A DNA stretch of 64,000 bases from Chamaecrista fasciculata (taxonomy: Eukaryota; Streptophyta; Magnoliopsida; Fabales; Fabaceae), in NCBI GenBank assembly GCA_003254925.1, contig QANZ01006845.1, positions 1-64,000 on the forward strand, given 5' to 3'. Numbering within the stretch: the stretch's first letter is position 1; each line of letters starts with the position of its first letter. Made by a program: the position numbers and the translations under genes. The notes beneath the pieces are model-generated. The model searched no databases. It worked only from the letters and a program-made list of their open reading frames with translations, and had not been told where the DNA came from. This document shows positions 35,886 through 49,169 of this stretch, piece after piece.

Positions 35886-36286
35886 CAAAAATACTCTTAG
35901 TACCCCCAAAGTATGCAATCATTTTCAGTTGTACCCTAAAAGTTTTTTTTTTGGTCAATTGTACCCCCAAAGTATGGGGTCAGTTTCAGTTATATCCTAA
36001 AGTTTTTTTTTTGAGTCAATTATACCCCTAATCTTTTCTTTTTTTGTATAAATTGTACCCTTAATCTTTTATTTTTGTGTCAATTGTACTCCTAATTGAG
36101 GGGTATTTGGGGGTCCAATTGACCCAAATGTGAAACATTGGGGATATAATTGACTAAAAAAATCTTTGGAAGTATAACTAAAGCTGGTCATATACTTTGA
36201 GGGTACAATTGACCAAAAAAAAAACTTTTGAGGTACAACTGAAAATGACCGCATACTTTGGGGGTACCAATAGTACTTTTGCCTTT
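35886..36286. repeat. foldback repeat with gtacccccaaagtatg arms
   Basis: The left arm agtacccccaaagtatg and the right arm catactttgggggtac are near-perfect inverted repeats of over 60 bases. A second internal inverted copy is present on each side. It is probably a MITE; target-site copies are unclear. It lies inside the outer cluster, next to the MULE MITE. Confidence 0.65.
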
Positions 36287-36636
36287 TTTTTTTTAGATTT
36301 GGTCTCATGTCTTTTGGTCAGGTTGCGGATGGTCTCATGAATTTGCAAAAAGTTTCATCGTTAGACTTAGTCTCACCCTAAATTTTGTCCATCTCTCTCT
36401 GTTAAGTATATATGACGTGGACAACTGACTTGGAGGAAATTTTTTATCTTATCTTTGGGATAAGTTGCAATTTTGGTCTCTCACGTCACACTTAACGAAG
36501 GAGATAGATCGAACTAAGGGTGAGAGCAATGGTGAAACTTTTTGTAAATATATAAAACCAAATATGCAATAAATAAATAAATAAATAATAATGATATAAT
36601 TTGCAACTTGATAAAGGACTAAATTTAACTTTGACC

Positions 36637-37745
36637 TAAAAGAAATGAAACACAAAATAAGGTCAAAACTTTTTTTTTTTATCTTCAAATTATGGGTTCA
36701 ATTTCATGTTGATGGTAATTTTTTTTATACTTAAACTTTCACATTTGTTTTATTTTAGTTCAAAAAATGTAATTTTGTCTAGTTTTTTTGGTATTTCTAA
36801 CCTTGACATCTAATATATATCATTTTTTAATCATAGTCATCATAATAAGTGAATGACCAATGAGAGAGATTTTTCTTTTCTTAATCACTAATTGATTTTT
36901 TTTTCTTTACTAGAAAGGACTCAGTATAAATATAACATAAAATATATTATATGTAAAAAATATTTAAGATATTATACGATAATTCTTTAAATTTGAGTTA
37001 TTTAGGTTTTCTCAAAGATTACTTATTATAATGATAAAAGTGAGTTTTAGCCCAAAATATTTTTAAATAATATTTGAACTTAAAGCATTAAAAAAATTCA
37101 TCTCCACAAGATTATATGGTGGTTAGTTATGTTTAATAGGCTTGTTTAACAATACAACATTGTGTTCACTTTTATTATTCGCAATTTGAATTGAGACAAT
37201 ACTTAATTCTTAAGGTCATATATTAGTTTTGATGATATATTGCATTAGGTTATAAATTTTAAATTTGCTTTTCTTGATCAAAAAAAAAAAAACCCCGCCA
37301 TTGTATTCTTTCGTTGGTTTGTGTCATTGTCACAAGAAAAGTCTAATTAATTATAGAAGAAGGGTTTCCGTGACGACTGACGACTAACAAGTGCTTTTTT
37401 TTTTTTTTTTATGGATTTTGCTAATAAGTGTTAATAATACTTAAAACTTAAAAGTTGATGCAAATTAAACCCAAAGCCTCAAAGTTAGGGAAATGAAATG
37501 ATCCAACGGAACGCACATCCTTGGATTTAGCCTCCCATTTCTCTTTGCCATTGTTAATCCTAAAAGCAGGAGAGCCTCTTCAATTTTCTCACGCGCAAAC
37601 ACTTCGATCTCACTGGGATAATAATATTCCCAGGCATCCTTGTTAATGTTGATACACCTTATCACTTCCAACTAATTTATCACTCTCTTCTCTATCACAT
37701 GCTCCATCTTCTTCAGCTGCTACATGATTTGATGGGCTTCCAATT
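36637..37745. other. repeat remnants and ABCG promoter region
   Basis: 36640-36790 contains further 'ttggttcaaa / tttagttc' MITE-like remnants. The rest is AT-rich with T tracts (for example 37397-37411). The final 300 bases should include the promoter and leader of the ABCG gene. No other gene is seen. Confidence 0.4.
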
Positions 37746-40700
37746 ATGGAAATGAATGGAATCAACAACAATAATGCTTCCTCTCTTCCTCTTCTAATTT
37801 TCTTATTCTCCTTACTTTCTTTAACTCTTCTCCCGCCCATTCAATGTGCAGACGGGGAAAATACTAACCCCACTGTGCTCCCAATAGTAACGCAAAATAT
37901 ATATGAACGAATGACCAATGTTACTACAGTTTTAGCCAAGGATATCAAGCAACATTTGGGCTTCTGCATAAAGGATGTGTGCGTCATGTCGCCTATACTT
38001 TTCTCTCCTACCTTTTTTCCTCACTTTTCTCACACTTATTGACCATACCATTCCCATCTTTCAGGGATAATGATTGGGATGGGGCATTCAATTTTACCGG
38101 AAAATTGGATTTCTTGACCGCTTGTATTAAACAGATTAAAGGTATGCGGTGTCTCTTCTTTTTTCAAACTTTTAAGTCTCATTGGGGAAGAAATTTCACA
38201 TTCAAACTCACTTAATTCATAATACAGAGTGTACTTCACTGCATTGACAGGAGATCTCACATTTCGACTGTGTAGCACAGCTGAAATAAGGTTCTTCTTC
38301 AATCTATTCAGTGATGAGGATGATGCTGAATTCCTGAGACCAAACAAGAATTGCAATTCAACCTCATGGGTCGAAGGTTGTGAACCTGGGTGGGGTTGTA
38401 GTGTAGGCAACAATGTCGACCCCAAATATTTAAGGGAGTCAAAGGAGATTCCTTATCGAACCAAGGACTGTCAACCTTGTTGTGAGGGGTTTTTCTGCCC
38501 TCAGGGATTGACTTGCATGATACGTAAGTATGCCATCACTCTTTAAATTTTACCTTTAGTATAAGATTATGCTACGTGAGATTACTATCTACACATAAGC
38601 GTGAAGAGTTTGGTTTTCATGCGATTTTCTGTTTTAACTTAGAGCTGTGGCATATGTAATCACGGGAATTGTGTTTTTTATGTGTCCATCACATCATAAC
38701 GGGCCATTTTATGTAATATATATATATATATATATATATCTGTGTGTGTGTGTGTGTGTTGAAAAGAACATGCCTAAATTAGATTTGATTCAAGAGTAAT
38801 ATATTTTCTTTTGTCAACTGGGAGGCCAACACTTTTAATCTGTGGATAAATAATCAGACTTAAATGAGATATCTATTTCTTTCCTCTGCTACTATTTGAG
38901 GGTAACACTTATACTTCCATAATCTACTGGAAGCAACTTTTGGTTCATCTAAAAACTCTGGAATCATCTTTTGAATATGAAATTGCTGTTCTAGTATCAT
39001 TAACTTGTCTGATTTTCTTGTTAATGAAGCTTGCCCACTTGGTTCTTATTGTCCCCTTGGAAAACTGAACAAAACGACTGGACTATGTGACCCGTAAGTT
39101 CTGGTTGAGGCATTGATTTCTCTCTACAGAGATTATGCTTAACCATTGGAAATGACCGTCACTAAAATCAACATTTGTTTTCAGATACAGTTACTCATTA
39201 CCTGCGGGGAAAGCAAATCATACTTGTGGTAGCGCTGATATGTGGAGTAGCGTTCTCAACAATAGTGATATTTTCTGTTCTCCAGGATCATACTGCCCAA
39301 CCACGACAAGTAAAGTTCCCTGCACTAAGGGGTATTAATTTATCCCATACCTCCTTTTTCTTTTTTCTGATTGCCTCTACTTCTTTTGCTGCAACCTCCT
39401 CTCATTCTTCACTATTACCTGCTACTACATTTCCTTTCTATTGCAACCATCTGGTGCTCCTAAGCATCCATATATACTCATAGAATGTTCTCCAATTTCA
39501 GGCATTACTGTTGGATGGGTTCCTTGCTTCAAAAGCGTAAGTTTAATTTCTTTGGTCATTTTATAATCCATTATACCTGCCCTTGAATTATATCATGAAT
39601 CAAAATTTAATAACTCAATTTACACCACAATCTGCAATAGCTCACTTGGTTAAAACATATGAAGTAGAATTCATATTTTGTTTTTGGTGAATATCCTGAC
39701 CCTGCTCCTGAGAGTCCTCCTTGAATTCCTACAAAGACAACTCTAATGGGGGGTTTTAGTGCCCAGAAGAGCCTCCGACGTTCAAGTCAGTATTCGGGCA
39801 GAGTAACAGTAATATTCCAAAAACATCCTAAAACTCTTACCTCGTGGATCTCCTATTTATAAGGCTGAAGGGGGGAACGTCCTACCTAGGCCTGTGGCCT
39901 AAGCCACTATCTCCTTAGGTTAGTTACGTAGGCCTGGGCTTGTCGGGTTCGTGTGTTTCCACTATGTTTGTGGTCCCCCTTCCAAAGGTTGTTCGGATCG
40001 TCTGCGTGCGGTGCATCTCCGTCCGGTTTTCTGGGTAACCGAGCAATGGGCCTCTTGGGCCTTACTCCATCAGGCCCTTTGGGCCTTACTCTATCAGTTT
40101 TCAATAAGGTCCCCATAGGTCAACATGTATAAGTTGGAAAATAGAAGAAGTGTGAGAGGCACTTGAGGGAAACGAAATTCTCCTCTGTTGTTTTGCTTTA
40201 TGACAGATTGATTACACAAGCTTTATTTAGGGAATCCAAAACATTTAATTTTGCATGCCTAAGTATTGCAAAAGGGGCATGGCCAAGACGATTATCCCAC
40301 ACATCACTAATCCTTTCACTGTCATTTACACTACTGTAAACATTCAAAGAATCTAATACTTGCTGTTTAAGAATATACAAATTTCCCAACACAATTCCAG
40401 TTGCTAAACTTTGTTGATCTTCTGGTCCTGCAACAAGCAGGAAGAAGAGTTAAAAATCACGGCCATATCAGCATTTATAACATTCCTAACAAATAATAAA
40501 TTGTAGCGAAAGGAAGGTACAAAGAAAACATGTTTTAAGGACAAATGATCATTAATGTTTACTGAACCTACTACTTTAACTAAAATAGAAAAAACCATTA
40601 GGTAAGTAAACTCTAATGGGTGGTTCAATTTGTCTCAAATTAATCATTAAACTTTTATCATAACACATGTGACTAGATGCACCAGTGTCAAATATCCAAA

Positions 40701-43700
40701 TTTTTCTCCCACAGAATTTTTCATTAAAAGAGGTACCTGAGAAGTCTTGTACAAAACTTGCAAACTCATCATTAGTTGACTTGCTCTTTTCGAACTTAGC
40801 CAACTCTTGCTTCACAGCTTGAGAGACTAGTTGTGAAAAATCAGCGGATGGTTCTTTCCACCATCGGCTAAGTTTGCAAAGTGCTTCTTACCTCCATTCT
40901 TCTTCAACTCTTTCTACCACTCAGGATACCCATGGAGTTTGAAACAAGTGTCTTTAACATGCCCATTAGCATGACGATGTTCACACACCAGGTTCTTGGT
41001 GTCTTTCTTCTTGGAATTCTTGAAATCCCCAGCAGATTTAGAAGTTTTAGCCAACATAGCAGCTTCTTGTGTCCCAACACCAATAGTCATCTTGACTTAT
41101 CATTCTTTCTCAAGCCTCACCACCATAGCATAAGTCTTATATTAACAGTAGGTAGTAAGGCCAAAATCTGGCTTCTTAGAGAATCAAAGGTTTCATTCAA
41201 CCCCATTAAAAATTGAAAGAGTTTGTTTGTTGAGTCCATCAACACAGACTTGTGAAACATACAGTTGCAATTCCCACAATCACATACTGGCATCGGCATC
41301 AGTCTTTCTTTTTCATCCCAACACTTCTTGATTTTTCCATAGTAACAAGTGACAGAATCATTACCCTGTTCAGTAGTCACCATTTCCCTCTGAATTTGGT
41401 AGAGCTGTGGCGCAGAACTGACAGCAAACCTCTCCTCCAGCTGCTTCCACAACGCTTGTGAACTTGGCAAGTACAAGAACTGCCCATTCCTGTCCTTTGA
41501 ACTCAAGTTTAACAGCCATGCCATTACCATAACATCAGCATTTCGGATCCATTGGCGGCCGCAAAGTGCCGTCAATAAAGCCAATCTTCTCCTTGGCTTG
41601 CAGTGAAATCTTCACCGCCGTACTCCATGTGAGATAATTGTTGCAGGTAAGTGGAGTCAATATTGACACCATTCCGGGCTGGTCTGAATTGTGGAGAGCC
41701 CAAGAGTATTGACTCATCCTCACAGTAGAAGCAACTGAAGCTCCTCCATGAAAAAGGTCATCGTTTTCTTGAATTTCTTGAAACCCATAAGTTTCTTGAT
41801 CACAAACAGCTGCCATTTTCTTCTTGTCATCCTGTGTGAATACACTTGGATCGTTTCTTGCTCTGATACCATGAAAAAGCAGAGAATGAAAGTATAAAAT
41901 GAATGAATACTATTTGATAAAATTGAATTGATGGGTACAAGTATTTATACACGTGGGTCACTTAACTTGATCACTAGCCATGCCCGAGGTTTATCTAGAC
42001 AAACTAAACTAACTACCTTGATCACTAACCGTCCCCAAGGTTTAACTATACAAATTGAATTAATTGCCTAAATAACATGACTAACTAAAACTACTATGTT
42101 TTCACTTGTGCTCAGACAAGATCTTTCCATATGTCGAAACAACTTTGGTCGTTTTAAATCATTAATCTAAACTGATATAATAAAGAGAAGACATTATAAT
42201 TGGATATGTATGCTTTACATGACCAAGTAACTGATGCAATAAAGTCGAAGGCAATAGCATTAGCTATCAGTAATGCAATTTAATATCTTCATCTTATTAA
42301 CAATTCTCTGTTAGCTATCAGTAATGCAATTTAATAAAGTCGAAGGTAGCATTAGCTATCAGTAATGCAATTTATGTTGTCCATGCTTGCAGCATGCTTC
42401 AAGTTGAGTACTTGTAATCCAAACACAGCAAACCAGAATATTCATGCTTACGGGGCTTTGCTTCTTGTAAGTCTTTTGCTTCGTTGGTTATGCAATATGG
42501 ACATTTTTCATTCAACTAGAGTTTACTTTGAAAGTTGTTTTATGTATTTTTTCCCTTGTCCTACCTTTTGATATATATATATATATATATATATATTGTA
42601 CGCATAAACTAGTTCTTACTTGTATAAAGCTCCTGTATTGATCTCTATTCTGACCAATTTGGTATTTTATACTGCAATTGACATGAAGTAAAACAGCATG
42701 AAGTCAGCAACAAAATGTCTGCAATTTCATCTGCTTTTGTTTCTGCATATACTCTAAGAAATAGTTTTGTAATAGTTGCAAAGCAGTGGTTCTCTGTGGG
42801 TCCTAATTGATTTTTCTTGTAGGTTGCATTGAGTGCTATCCTGCTCATCATTTATAACTGTTCTGATCAAGTTCTAGAAACTCGAGAAAGAAGGCAGGCT
42901 AAAAAAAGGGAAGCTGCAGTAAAACATGTAAGAGAAACTGTACAAGCTCGTGAAAGGTGGAAATCAGCAAAAGATGTGGCTAAGAAGGGTGCAGTAGGAT
43001 TGCAAGAGTCGTTCTCCCGCACCTTTTCTCGCAGGAAATCTACAAAGCAGTCAGGATTTAAGATCTTTAGTTCTAAACCTAATGCAGATGACAATCTACC
43101 AATTCCTCCAGATTCTTCAAACGCAGCTTCAAAAGCAAAGAAAAAGGAACCCAGCAACCTTACCAAAATGATGGATTCCATTGAGAATGACCCGGAAAGC
43201 AATGGAGGGTTAAATCTGAATATTGGAAATAAAAATACTAAAAAGCATACGGCAAAGGATTTACATACTAAGAGCCAAATTTTCAAGTATGCTTATGGTC
43301 AGATCGAGAAGGAAAAAGCTATGCAAGAGGCAAACAAGAATTTGACTTTCTCAGGAGTAATTTCAATGGCCACTGGAGATGAGATGAGGAAAAGGCCTAC
43401 CATTGAGGTAGCTTTCAAAGATATAACTCTTACTCTGAGAGGGAAAAACAAACATGTATTAAGATGTGTGTCAGGAAAAATCAGTCCTGGTCGAGTTTCA
43501 GCTGTCATGGGTCCCTCAGGAGCCGGGAAAACCACATTTCTTTCTGCTTTGGCCGGAAAAGCAAGAGGTTGCCACGTTACAGGCTCAATTTTAATCAATG
43601 GAAAACATGACTCCATACACTGCTATAAGAAAATTATCGGTTTTGTGCCACAAGATGATATTGTGCATGGCAACTTGACGGTGGAGGAGAATCTTCGTTT

Positions 43701-46700
43701 CAGTGCAAGATGCAGGTATCTGATTTGCCTAAATTTCCTAGCATAACCTATATTTTGAACTTTTGTACTGTTGGTTGTCTATGCTTTTTGCTATTACTTG
43801 TCATTTTATTCCACTTGATTTGAAGCTTCATGGATATCACAAGACGTTATCCTTATAAGCAATTATCCTGTGTTTCAGTTTTCATATTTGTTTTAATTTA
43901 TACCAATTTGCAAGGGTTTGCTTGACATCTTCATTCAAATCTTTGAAGTAGTACTTTATATTAAGACATATTTACTTAATGAAGTGTTAATAGAAGAAAC
44001 CACCTAAGCCTCTTCCAAGATTCAATGAAATTACGTGGACGGTTTGCACACATAACAAAACATTCATTTGGATTAATTTTGTAGTGAAATATTGCACATA
44101 TTACCTTTGGCAACGTGCTTCAATGTCAAGCAGAATTTAAATTCATAATCTTGCTATTGTTTTTTGTTCCCTACTAATTGTTTATTTCATTTATATGGTT
44201 GTTTCTTAACACTGGAGATTGTCTGCGGACTTGCCAAAACCAGATAAGGTTCTTATTATTGAAAGAGTAATTGAATCCTTGGGCCTTCAGGCAGTGAGGG
44301 ATTCCATAGTTGGGACGGTAGAGAAGCGAGGAATTTCAGGAGGACAGAAAAAACGTGTAAATGTGGGGCTAGAGATGGTGATGGAGCCTTCTTTATTAAT
44401 CTTAGATGAGCCTACAACTGGTCTAGACAGTGCATCTTCTAGTTTGCTTCTTAAAGCACTCCGACGTGAAGCTCTTGAAGGGGTAAACATCTGCATGGTA
44501 CTTCACCAACCAAGGTATAATGCTCCCTCACAGTTTCTCTGCCTCAAAATTTGCTCTGCTTTTGTGTCTTACACATAACATTATGCATACCCTTCAATTG
44601 GAAGTTGTAACCTGCTAGGAGCAACATATTGTATGAGAGATGAGATCGAATTAACATTTAATAATAATAATAATATACATTCTCTTCAAACATCTAATAT
44701 TTTCGTTGATGTTGGTTTGATACAGCTATACTTTGTTCAGAATGTTTGATGATATTGTATTTCTAGCCAAAGGTGGGTTTACTGCATATCATGGTCCAGT
44801 CAAAAAAGTAGAAGAGTACTTTGCTGGAATTGGAATCGTTGTACCAGATCGTGTGAATCCTCCAGACCATTTCATTGACGTGCTGGAAGGTTTAGTAAAA
44901 TTAGATTCAGGTGTGACTCACCAACAACTCCCTGTCAGGTGGATGCTTCATAACGGTTATGCAGTACCGCCAGATTTGCTTCATTTTGCGGATGAAATCG
45001 CTGCATCTTCTTCATCTGCCTCAAATTCAAGCCATGCTACAAAGAACGATACTCATGAAGAAACTGATCAATCCTTTGTGGGAGAGTTTTGGCAGGATGT
45101 GAAGAGTTCCGTTCACATCCACCGAGATCATGTAGAGGCTAAATTTGTAAAGGTTAAGGATTTATCTAATCGGATAACTCCGGGTATAGCCCGCCAATAT
45201 AGATACTTCTTGGGGCGGTAAGAAATCCTAGGATCTAATGCAACTACACTCACTAATTATGTTTATTAACACAATTCATATAGGTAGATTTCTAATTTAT
45301 CGTAATATCTTATGATCTGTCTTCTGACAAGAAGTAGATTGAAAGCTAGATTCTAGAGTAGTAGTACCAAGTACTAAGGGTTAAAATATTAACAAATAAC
45401 AATCATTCCTTAATTGCAAAATAGTATTGATTACAACTCTCTCAACTTTCTGAATGCAGAATTGGTAAGCAACGGCTACGAGATGCCCAATCGCAAGCAG
45501 TCGACTATCTGGTGTTGTTAGTTGCTGGTGCTTTGTTAGGGACTCTTACCGAAGCCAACGATGAAACATTTGGGTACCTTGGCTATACATATACCGTCAT
45601 TGCTGTCTGTAAGTTGAAAGCTCTATTGAATTTAAATCTCCTTTACTGGATCAAGAAATGAATTTTATCGACCAATGATGTGACATAAGGTTTCTGTCTG
45701 CTAGCTTTGAGTGTGTGTGAGGCAGCAGCTAGGGAGGGTATTTAATTAGGATTTTGGTAAGGTTTATGGGGGGAATTGGTAAGGATATTTTGGGTCTCTC
45801 CCGAACAGCCAAGGTTGGGAGAATGCTAACCTCTAGAATTGCTAATTTTAGTGCTTATTTCTACTGTTTTTTCTTGTTTCTGTATTCCTGTAATAGTCCT
45901 TTGGTTATCTCCGGCCACCATTTGGGTTCTGTTTTGTTAATATATTAAAGGGGGTCCTATCAAAAACTCAAATCAAGATGATTCGGTGGTTTTTGTTAAA
46001 AACACACAAAGTGAATTGAAGTGAACAAGTGCTGAAAACATTCAGCATTTGGGAGATCATTAGAATACTTTTGGCAACCCTTTTTTAGTTTCGTTTAATA
46101 GTATAGCTCTATGTATTTATTTATTTTATGGAATAGCTCTATTTATTTTATTCAATTCAATAGCAATAATGTTCTTTAATAATCATTCAAGATTCAATTT
46201 TTTTCAAAAATAATAAAAATAGTGCTGAAATTTCATCAATAAAGTTTTAGCAGTAAGTTTAGGCAATCATTGGGAGCACCTTTAGTAAACTTTTGTTCCC
46301 CAGAAATTAGGAAGATTTTTACTTTGTTTTGTTTTTCAATTATCTTTAGATAAAGCTTTCTATATTTGTCTTTTCACATTTATATTGGATATTTGCAGCT
46401 CTACTGTGCAAGATTGCAGCTCTGAGATCATTTTCTCTGGACAAATTAGAGTATTGGAGAGAGAGAGCAGCTGGGATTAGCACTCTGGCCCATTTTCTCT
46501 CCAAAGATACAATTGATCATTTCAATACAATAATCAAACCTGTGGTTTATCTGTCCATGTTCTACTTTTTTAGCAATCCAAGGTCAAGCTTTGCAAGTAA
46601 TTACGTGGTTTTGCTTTGTCTAGTATATTGTGTGACTGGCATGGCTTATGCCATAGCCATTTACTTCCAGCCTGGTCCTGCACAGCTGGTATGAATCACT

Positions 46701-47340
46701 TTAAGAAATAATCCACTACACATATTTACAATATCTATTATCTAGTCTTTCATGGTGTAGCTGCTAATAATTGCATTCGTATCTTTCTTTGCTTTTCCCA
46801 ACGCTTTTAGTGGGCGGTGCTTCTTCCTGTTGTTATGACTCTCGTCTCAAGCCAGCCAAGAGATACTGCACTTATGAAGTTCCTAGTACAACTGTGCTAC
46901 CCAAAATGGGCTTTAGAAGCCTTCGTCATTGCAAATGCTGAAAAGTATGTTTTGACTATTGGCTTTCTTATAGTGGAATAATGATTCGATGCATTCATCC
47001 ATGTATATACATATGAAAATGACCCATGCACGTAGACACTTTGGTTCTCATTCGTTTGTACCAAGCAATGGCATCACAAAAATATTCTTCAATGCAGTTT
47101 CTCAGACATAAAACTAGGCAATTAAGGTTTCAAACTTGCTTGTTGATCTATGGTTCTGCTTCATAACTTGTGTCTTTTCTCAGGTACTCTGGGGTGTGGT
47201 TGATAACTCGTTGTGGTTCACTGATGACAAATGGCTACAACCTCAACGATTGGTCTCTGTGTCTGATTGTCCTCATCTTTTATGGTGTTCTTGCCCGAAT
47301 TGTCGCTTTCGTTGCTCTTATTCTCTCAGGAAAGAAATGA
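37746..47340 (+). CDS. ABC transporter G family half-transporter, ABCG24/ABCG28 type
   Basis: Fourteen exons (37746-37978, 38065-38141, 38251-38523, 39030-39093, 39185-39331, 39502-39536, 42393-42466, 42823-43715, 44218-44514, 44726-45217, 45460-45608, 46399-46688, 46811-46944, 47184-47340) join in frame to 1104 aa, the usual size for this subgroup. It has a signal peptide, a Cys-rich extracellular N-domain ([30 protein letters not shown]), a first membrane span, and a basic linker. The nucleotide-binding domain has Walker [10 protein letters not shown], signature ISGGQKKR and Walker [16 protein letters not shown]-terminal membrane domain of about six spans ends ALILSGKK. Known members export lipids or, for ABCG28, act in pollen tubes; the substrate here is unknown. 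Intron 6 holds a broken Copia copy. Translin lies downstream, as in Arabidopsis. Confidence 0.94.
38716..38760. repeat. (AT)n(GT)n compound microsatellite
   Basis: An AT run of about 23 bases followed by a GT run of about 20 bases, in intron 3 of the ABCG gene. Confidence 0.85.
39690..40130. mobile_element. LTR-like or other repeat fragment, unclassified
   Basis: This GC-richer block in ABCG intron 6 contains ccgacgttcaagtcagtatt, a TATA-like ctatttataagg and repeated gggcctta words. The style matches promoter-bearing ends of plant retroelements, but no partner repeat was found. It is treated as a broken fossil fragment with at least one break. Confidence 0.35.
40198..42104 (-). mobile_element. 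broken Copia (Ty1) LTR retrotransposon copy
   Basis: Read on the minus strand: an LTR at 42104-41872 with TGAAAA...TTTTCA ends, a tRNA-Met primer site (TGGTATCAGAGC) immediately inside it, a gag region (about 41816-41117, with [17 protein letters not shown]), then a protease / pre-integrase region (about 40815-40198, with [12 protein letters not shown] and WDNRLGHAP). Only the front part of a Copia element is recognisable. It is broken in several places and is a fossil of moderate age. It lies antisense within intron 6 of the ABCG gene. Confidence 0.85.
42240..42374. repeat. short tandem duplication before ABCG exon 7
   Basis: The phrase agctatcagtaatgcaattta appears three times (about 42265, 42314 and 42356), twice preceded by aaagtcgaagg. 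The last copy ends about 20 bases before the exon 7 acceptor (AG at 42391-42392). Confidence 0.75.
42571..42597. repeat. (AT)n microsatellite
   Basis: An AT run in intron 7 of the ABCG gene. Confidence 0.85.
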
Positions 47341-49169
47341 TTGTGGATATATATGACACTTCCACAGTGATCTTAGTGTACAAATTACAAACCATAGATG
47401 TTTATAGAACCCAACCCTTCCCTTTTTGTATCTGTATATGTATCTGCTACCTAGGGATGCATTCCATTTTCACACTACAAGCAATATATATTAATGTACT
47501 CAATAAATTCATGGGAAAATTAAGAGTTTTAGGTCAAATCACCAAGCACCAGTTTAGGACTTGCATTAAGTTATTACTTTTCATGCTAGTGTAGCTATTT
47601 TTACTCTCTTCCTCTCTCTCATCCTTTAGTCACGGCATGGAAATCATAGATGCACTCCAAAGCTCTAACATGGAAGCCAGCTTCAACATTTGCATGCCTT
47701 GAACTTCATAAGTCCCCTCAACATTTCATCTCAAATTTCAATTTCGGATTTAAACTTGCCATTCATATATACAGCTGCTAGCTTCTCCATCTTATTAAAA
47801 GGGTTTCTAAGCCTATCATGGAATTAATTATGTTAAAACTCAACGCTGCAGATTATCACAAACAAACAAAAAAAGAACTCACAAGGCCATATTTGCTATC
47901 AATATAATAAATTCAGGCTGTACATACATTAAATTAATGCTACGCAGAAAAGATAAGATCAAGCTAGTAAATAGATAAATTAATACGAAGAATATTCAAA
48001 GGGTATATATATATATATATATATATATAAACATTATTTTCTTTTCTTTTGTGAATAGTAAGTTAAATAAAATTTTCCCAAAAGTATATTTAATCACCAC
48101 AAAACATTTTTTTAGCAAATTTATAAATAATAAGATTCATTGGTGAAGTTTTTTTTAATTCACATTTAAATTAGAAATATTAATTGGATGATTTGGGTGA
48201 TTTAAAATAATTTTTCAAATCAAACTGCTCGCGTCAATTTGAAAAAAAAAAAAAGTCAAATTAAGCAGTTTAAAAAAATTCATCAACCTTTTGGCCAAAA
48301 AAAAAAATTTCATCAACCCAAACTAAACTAATAAAAAATGATTTTAACGATTTAATTTGAATTGTTTAAAATTTAAATGTTATCAATTTTGTTGGTATAT
48401 AATAATAAACATAAAAATTTACTAATATAGTAATGAGAAGAAAAATATTCTCAATTTAGTAAAAAATATAACCAACTATGGTTATAGTATATTGTGTACT
48501 ATCATAATATTTCTATTAGCAAAAACATATCCTAGTTCTAAATCAAAATTTTTAATATATAACAACTTTGAGTTTATAAATATTTTTCTAATATTCAATA
48601 TTTTATCTTTGATTAATAATGGAATTTGAGTTGTCCAATGAAAATATAAGGTAGAAAAACAAAATAAGAGTATTTAGTTTTTGTTTTTTTTGGTATAATC
48701 GTGGGTATCTCTTACTTATCCGTGTAACGGTCTAGGCAAAGACTAATTCCATTCGAGTCAAGAGCGAACAATTAAAACCCTCCTAATAATATCGACTCTA
48801 AGACTCGAACTTAGATCTCTCAACCCTAAAATACAGTTCTCTTACCACTACATCAAATAATTGTTGATTGTTAGTGTTTGTTTAGTTTGTGTGGTGTCTA
48901 AACCAAACTAAACCATTCAGAATTTAATAATTTTAAACCAAATTAAACTATTCATTTATAAGTTTGGTTCCGTTTGATTTAATCTTGGTTCGATTTTTTC
49001 TTATTTAAATTATATAATTAAATGTGCAATTAATGTAATTTATAAATATAAAAGTACCCATACAGGATATATATATATATAGTTTGTGGCTGTGTGCAGA
49101 ACAAAAGAATATTGCGATAAATAATTTTTTTTGGAAGCAAAAATAAATTTTTTTGCCAAAAAATAAATA
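47341..49169. other. intergenic region between ABCG and the MITE before translin
   Basis: ABCG 3' UTR, then AT-rich DNA with an (AT)n run at 48004-48030. No gene is seen. A SINE-like piece (48695-48870) is listed separately. Confidence 0.4.
48695..48870 (-). mobile_element. tRNA-derived SINE-like sequence (Au-type)
   Basis: On the minus strand, tgtagtggtaagagaac resembles a Pol III A box and aagttcgagtcttag a B box, about 30 bases apart. The body ends with ggataagtaagagataccc before an A-rich tail (T run at 48685-48692 on the plus strand). This layout fits plant Au-like SINEs. Target duplications could not be fixed, so the ends are approximate. Confidence 0.5.

Larger units (their letters stand above)
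35248..36636. repeat. nested MITE cluster (outer long-armed element)
   Basis: The outer arms GGTCAAAGTACAAATTTGATCC (left, from 35248) and a matching inverted end ...AACTTTGACC (to 36636) resemble the element at 5392-5702. The interior repeats 'ttggtctcatatctttggtca' wording. It is split by at least two other insertions, at 35376-35870 and about 35886-36286. No exact target duplication of the outer unit was found. Confidence 0.6.

Noticed and set aside
38716-38760. Regular short repeats considered as CRISPR-like
   Set aside because: Simple AT/GT microsatellite in a plant intron; no repeat-spacer structure anywhere in the window.
39645-39680. A-box-like tagctcacttggttaaaac, possible tRNA or SINE head
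   Set aside because: No B box, no cloverleaf and no tail could be found downstream.
43716-44217. Possible second U12-type intron in the ABCG gene (branch-like TTTCTTAAC close to the acceptor)
   Set aside because: The donor GTATCTGATT departs from the U12 consensus, the branch-to-acceptor distance is short, and it scores well as an ordinary GT-AG intron.
47136-47594. 152-codon frame at the ABCG 3' end
   Set aside because: It is an out-of-frame shadow of the last ABCG exon extended into the 3' UTR.
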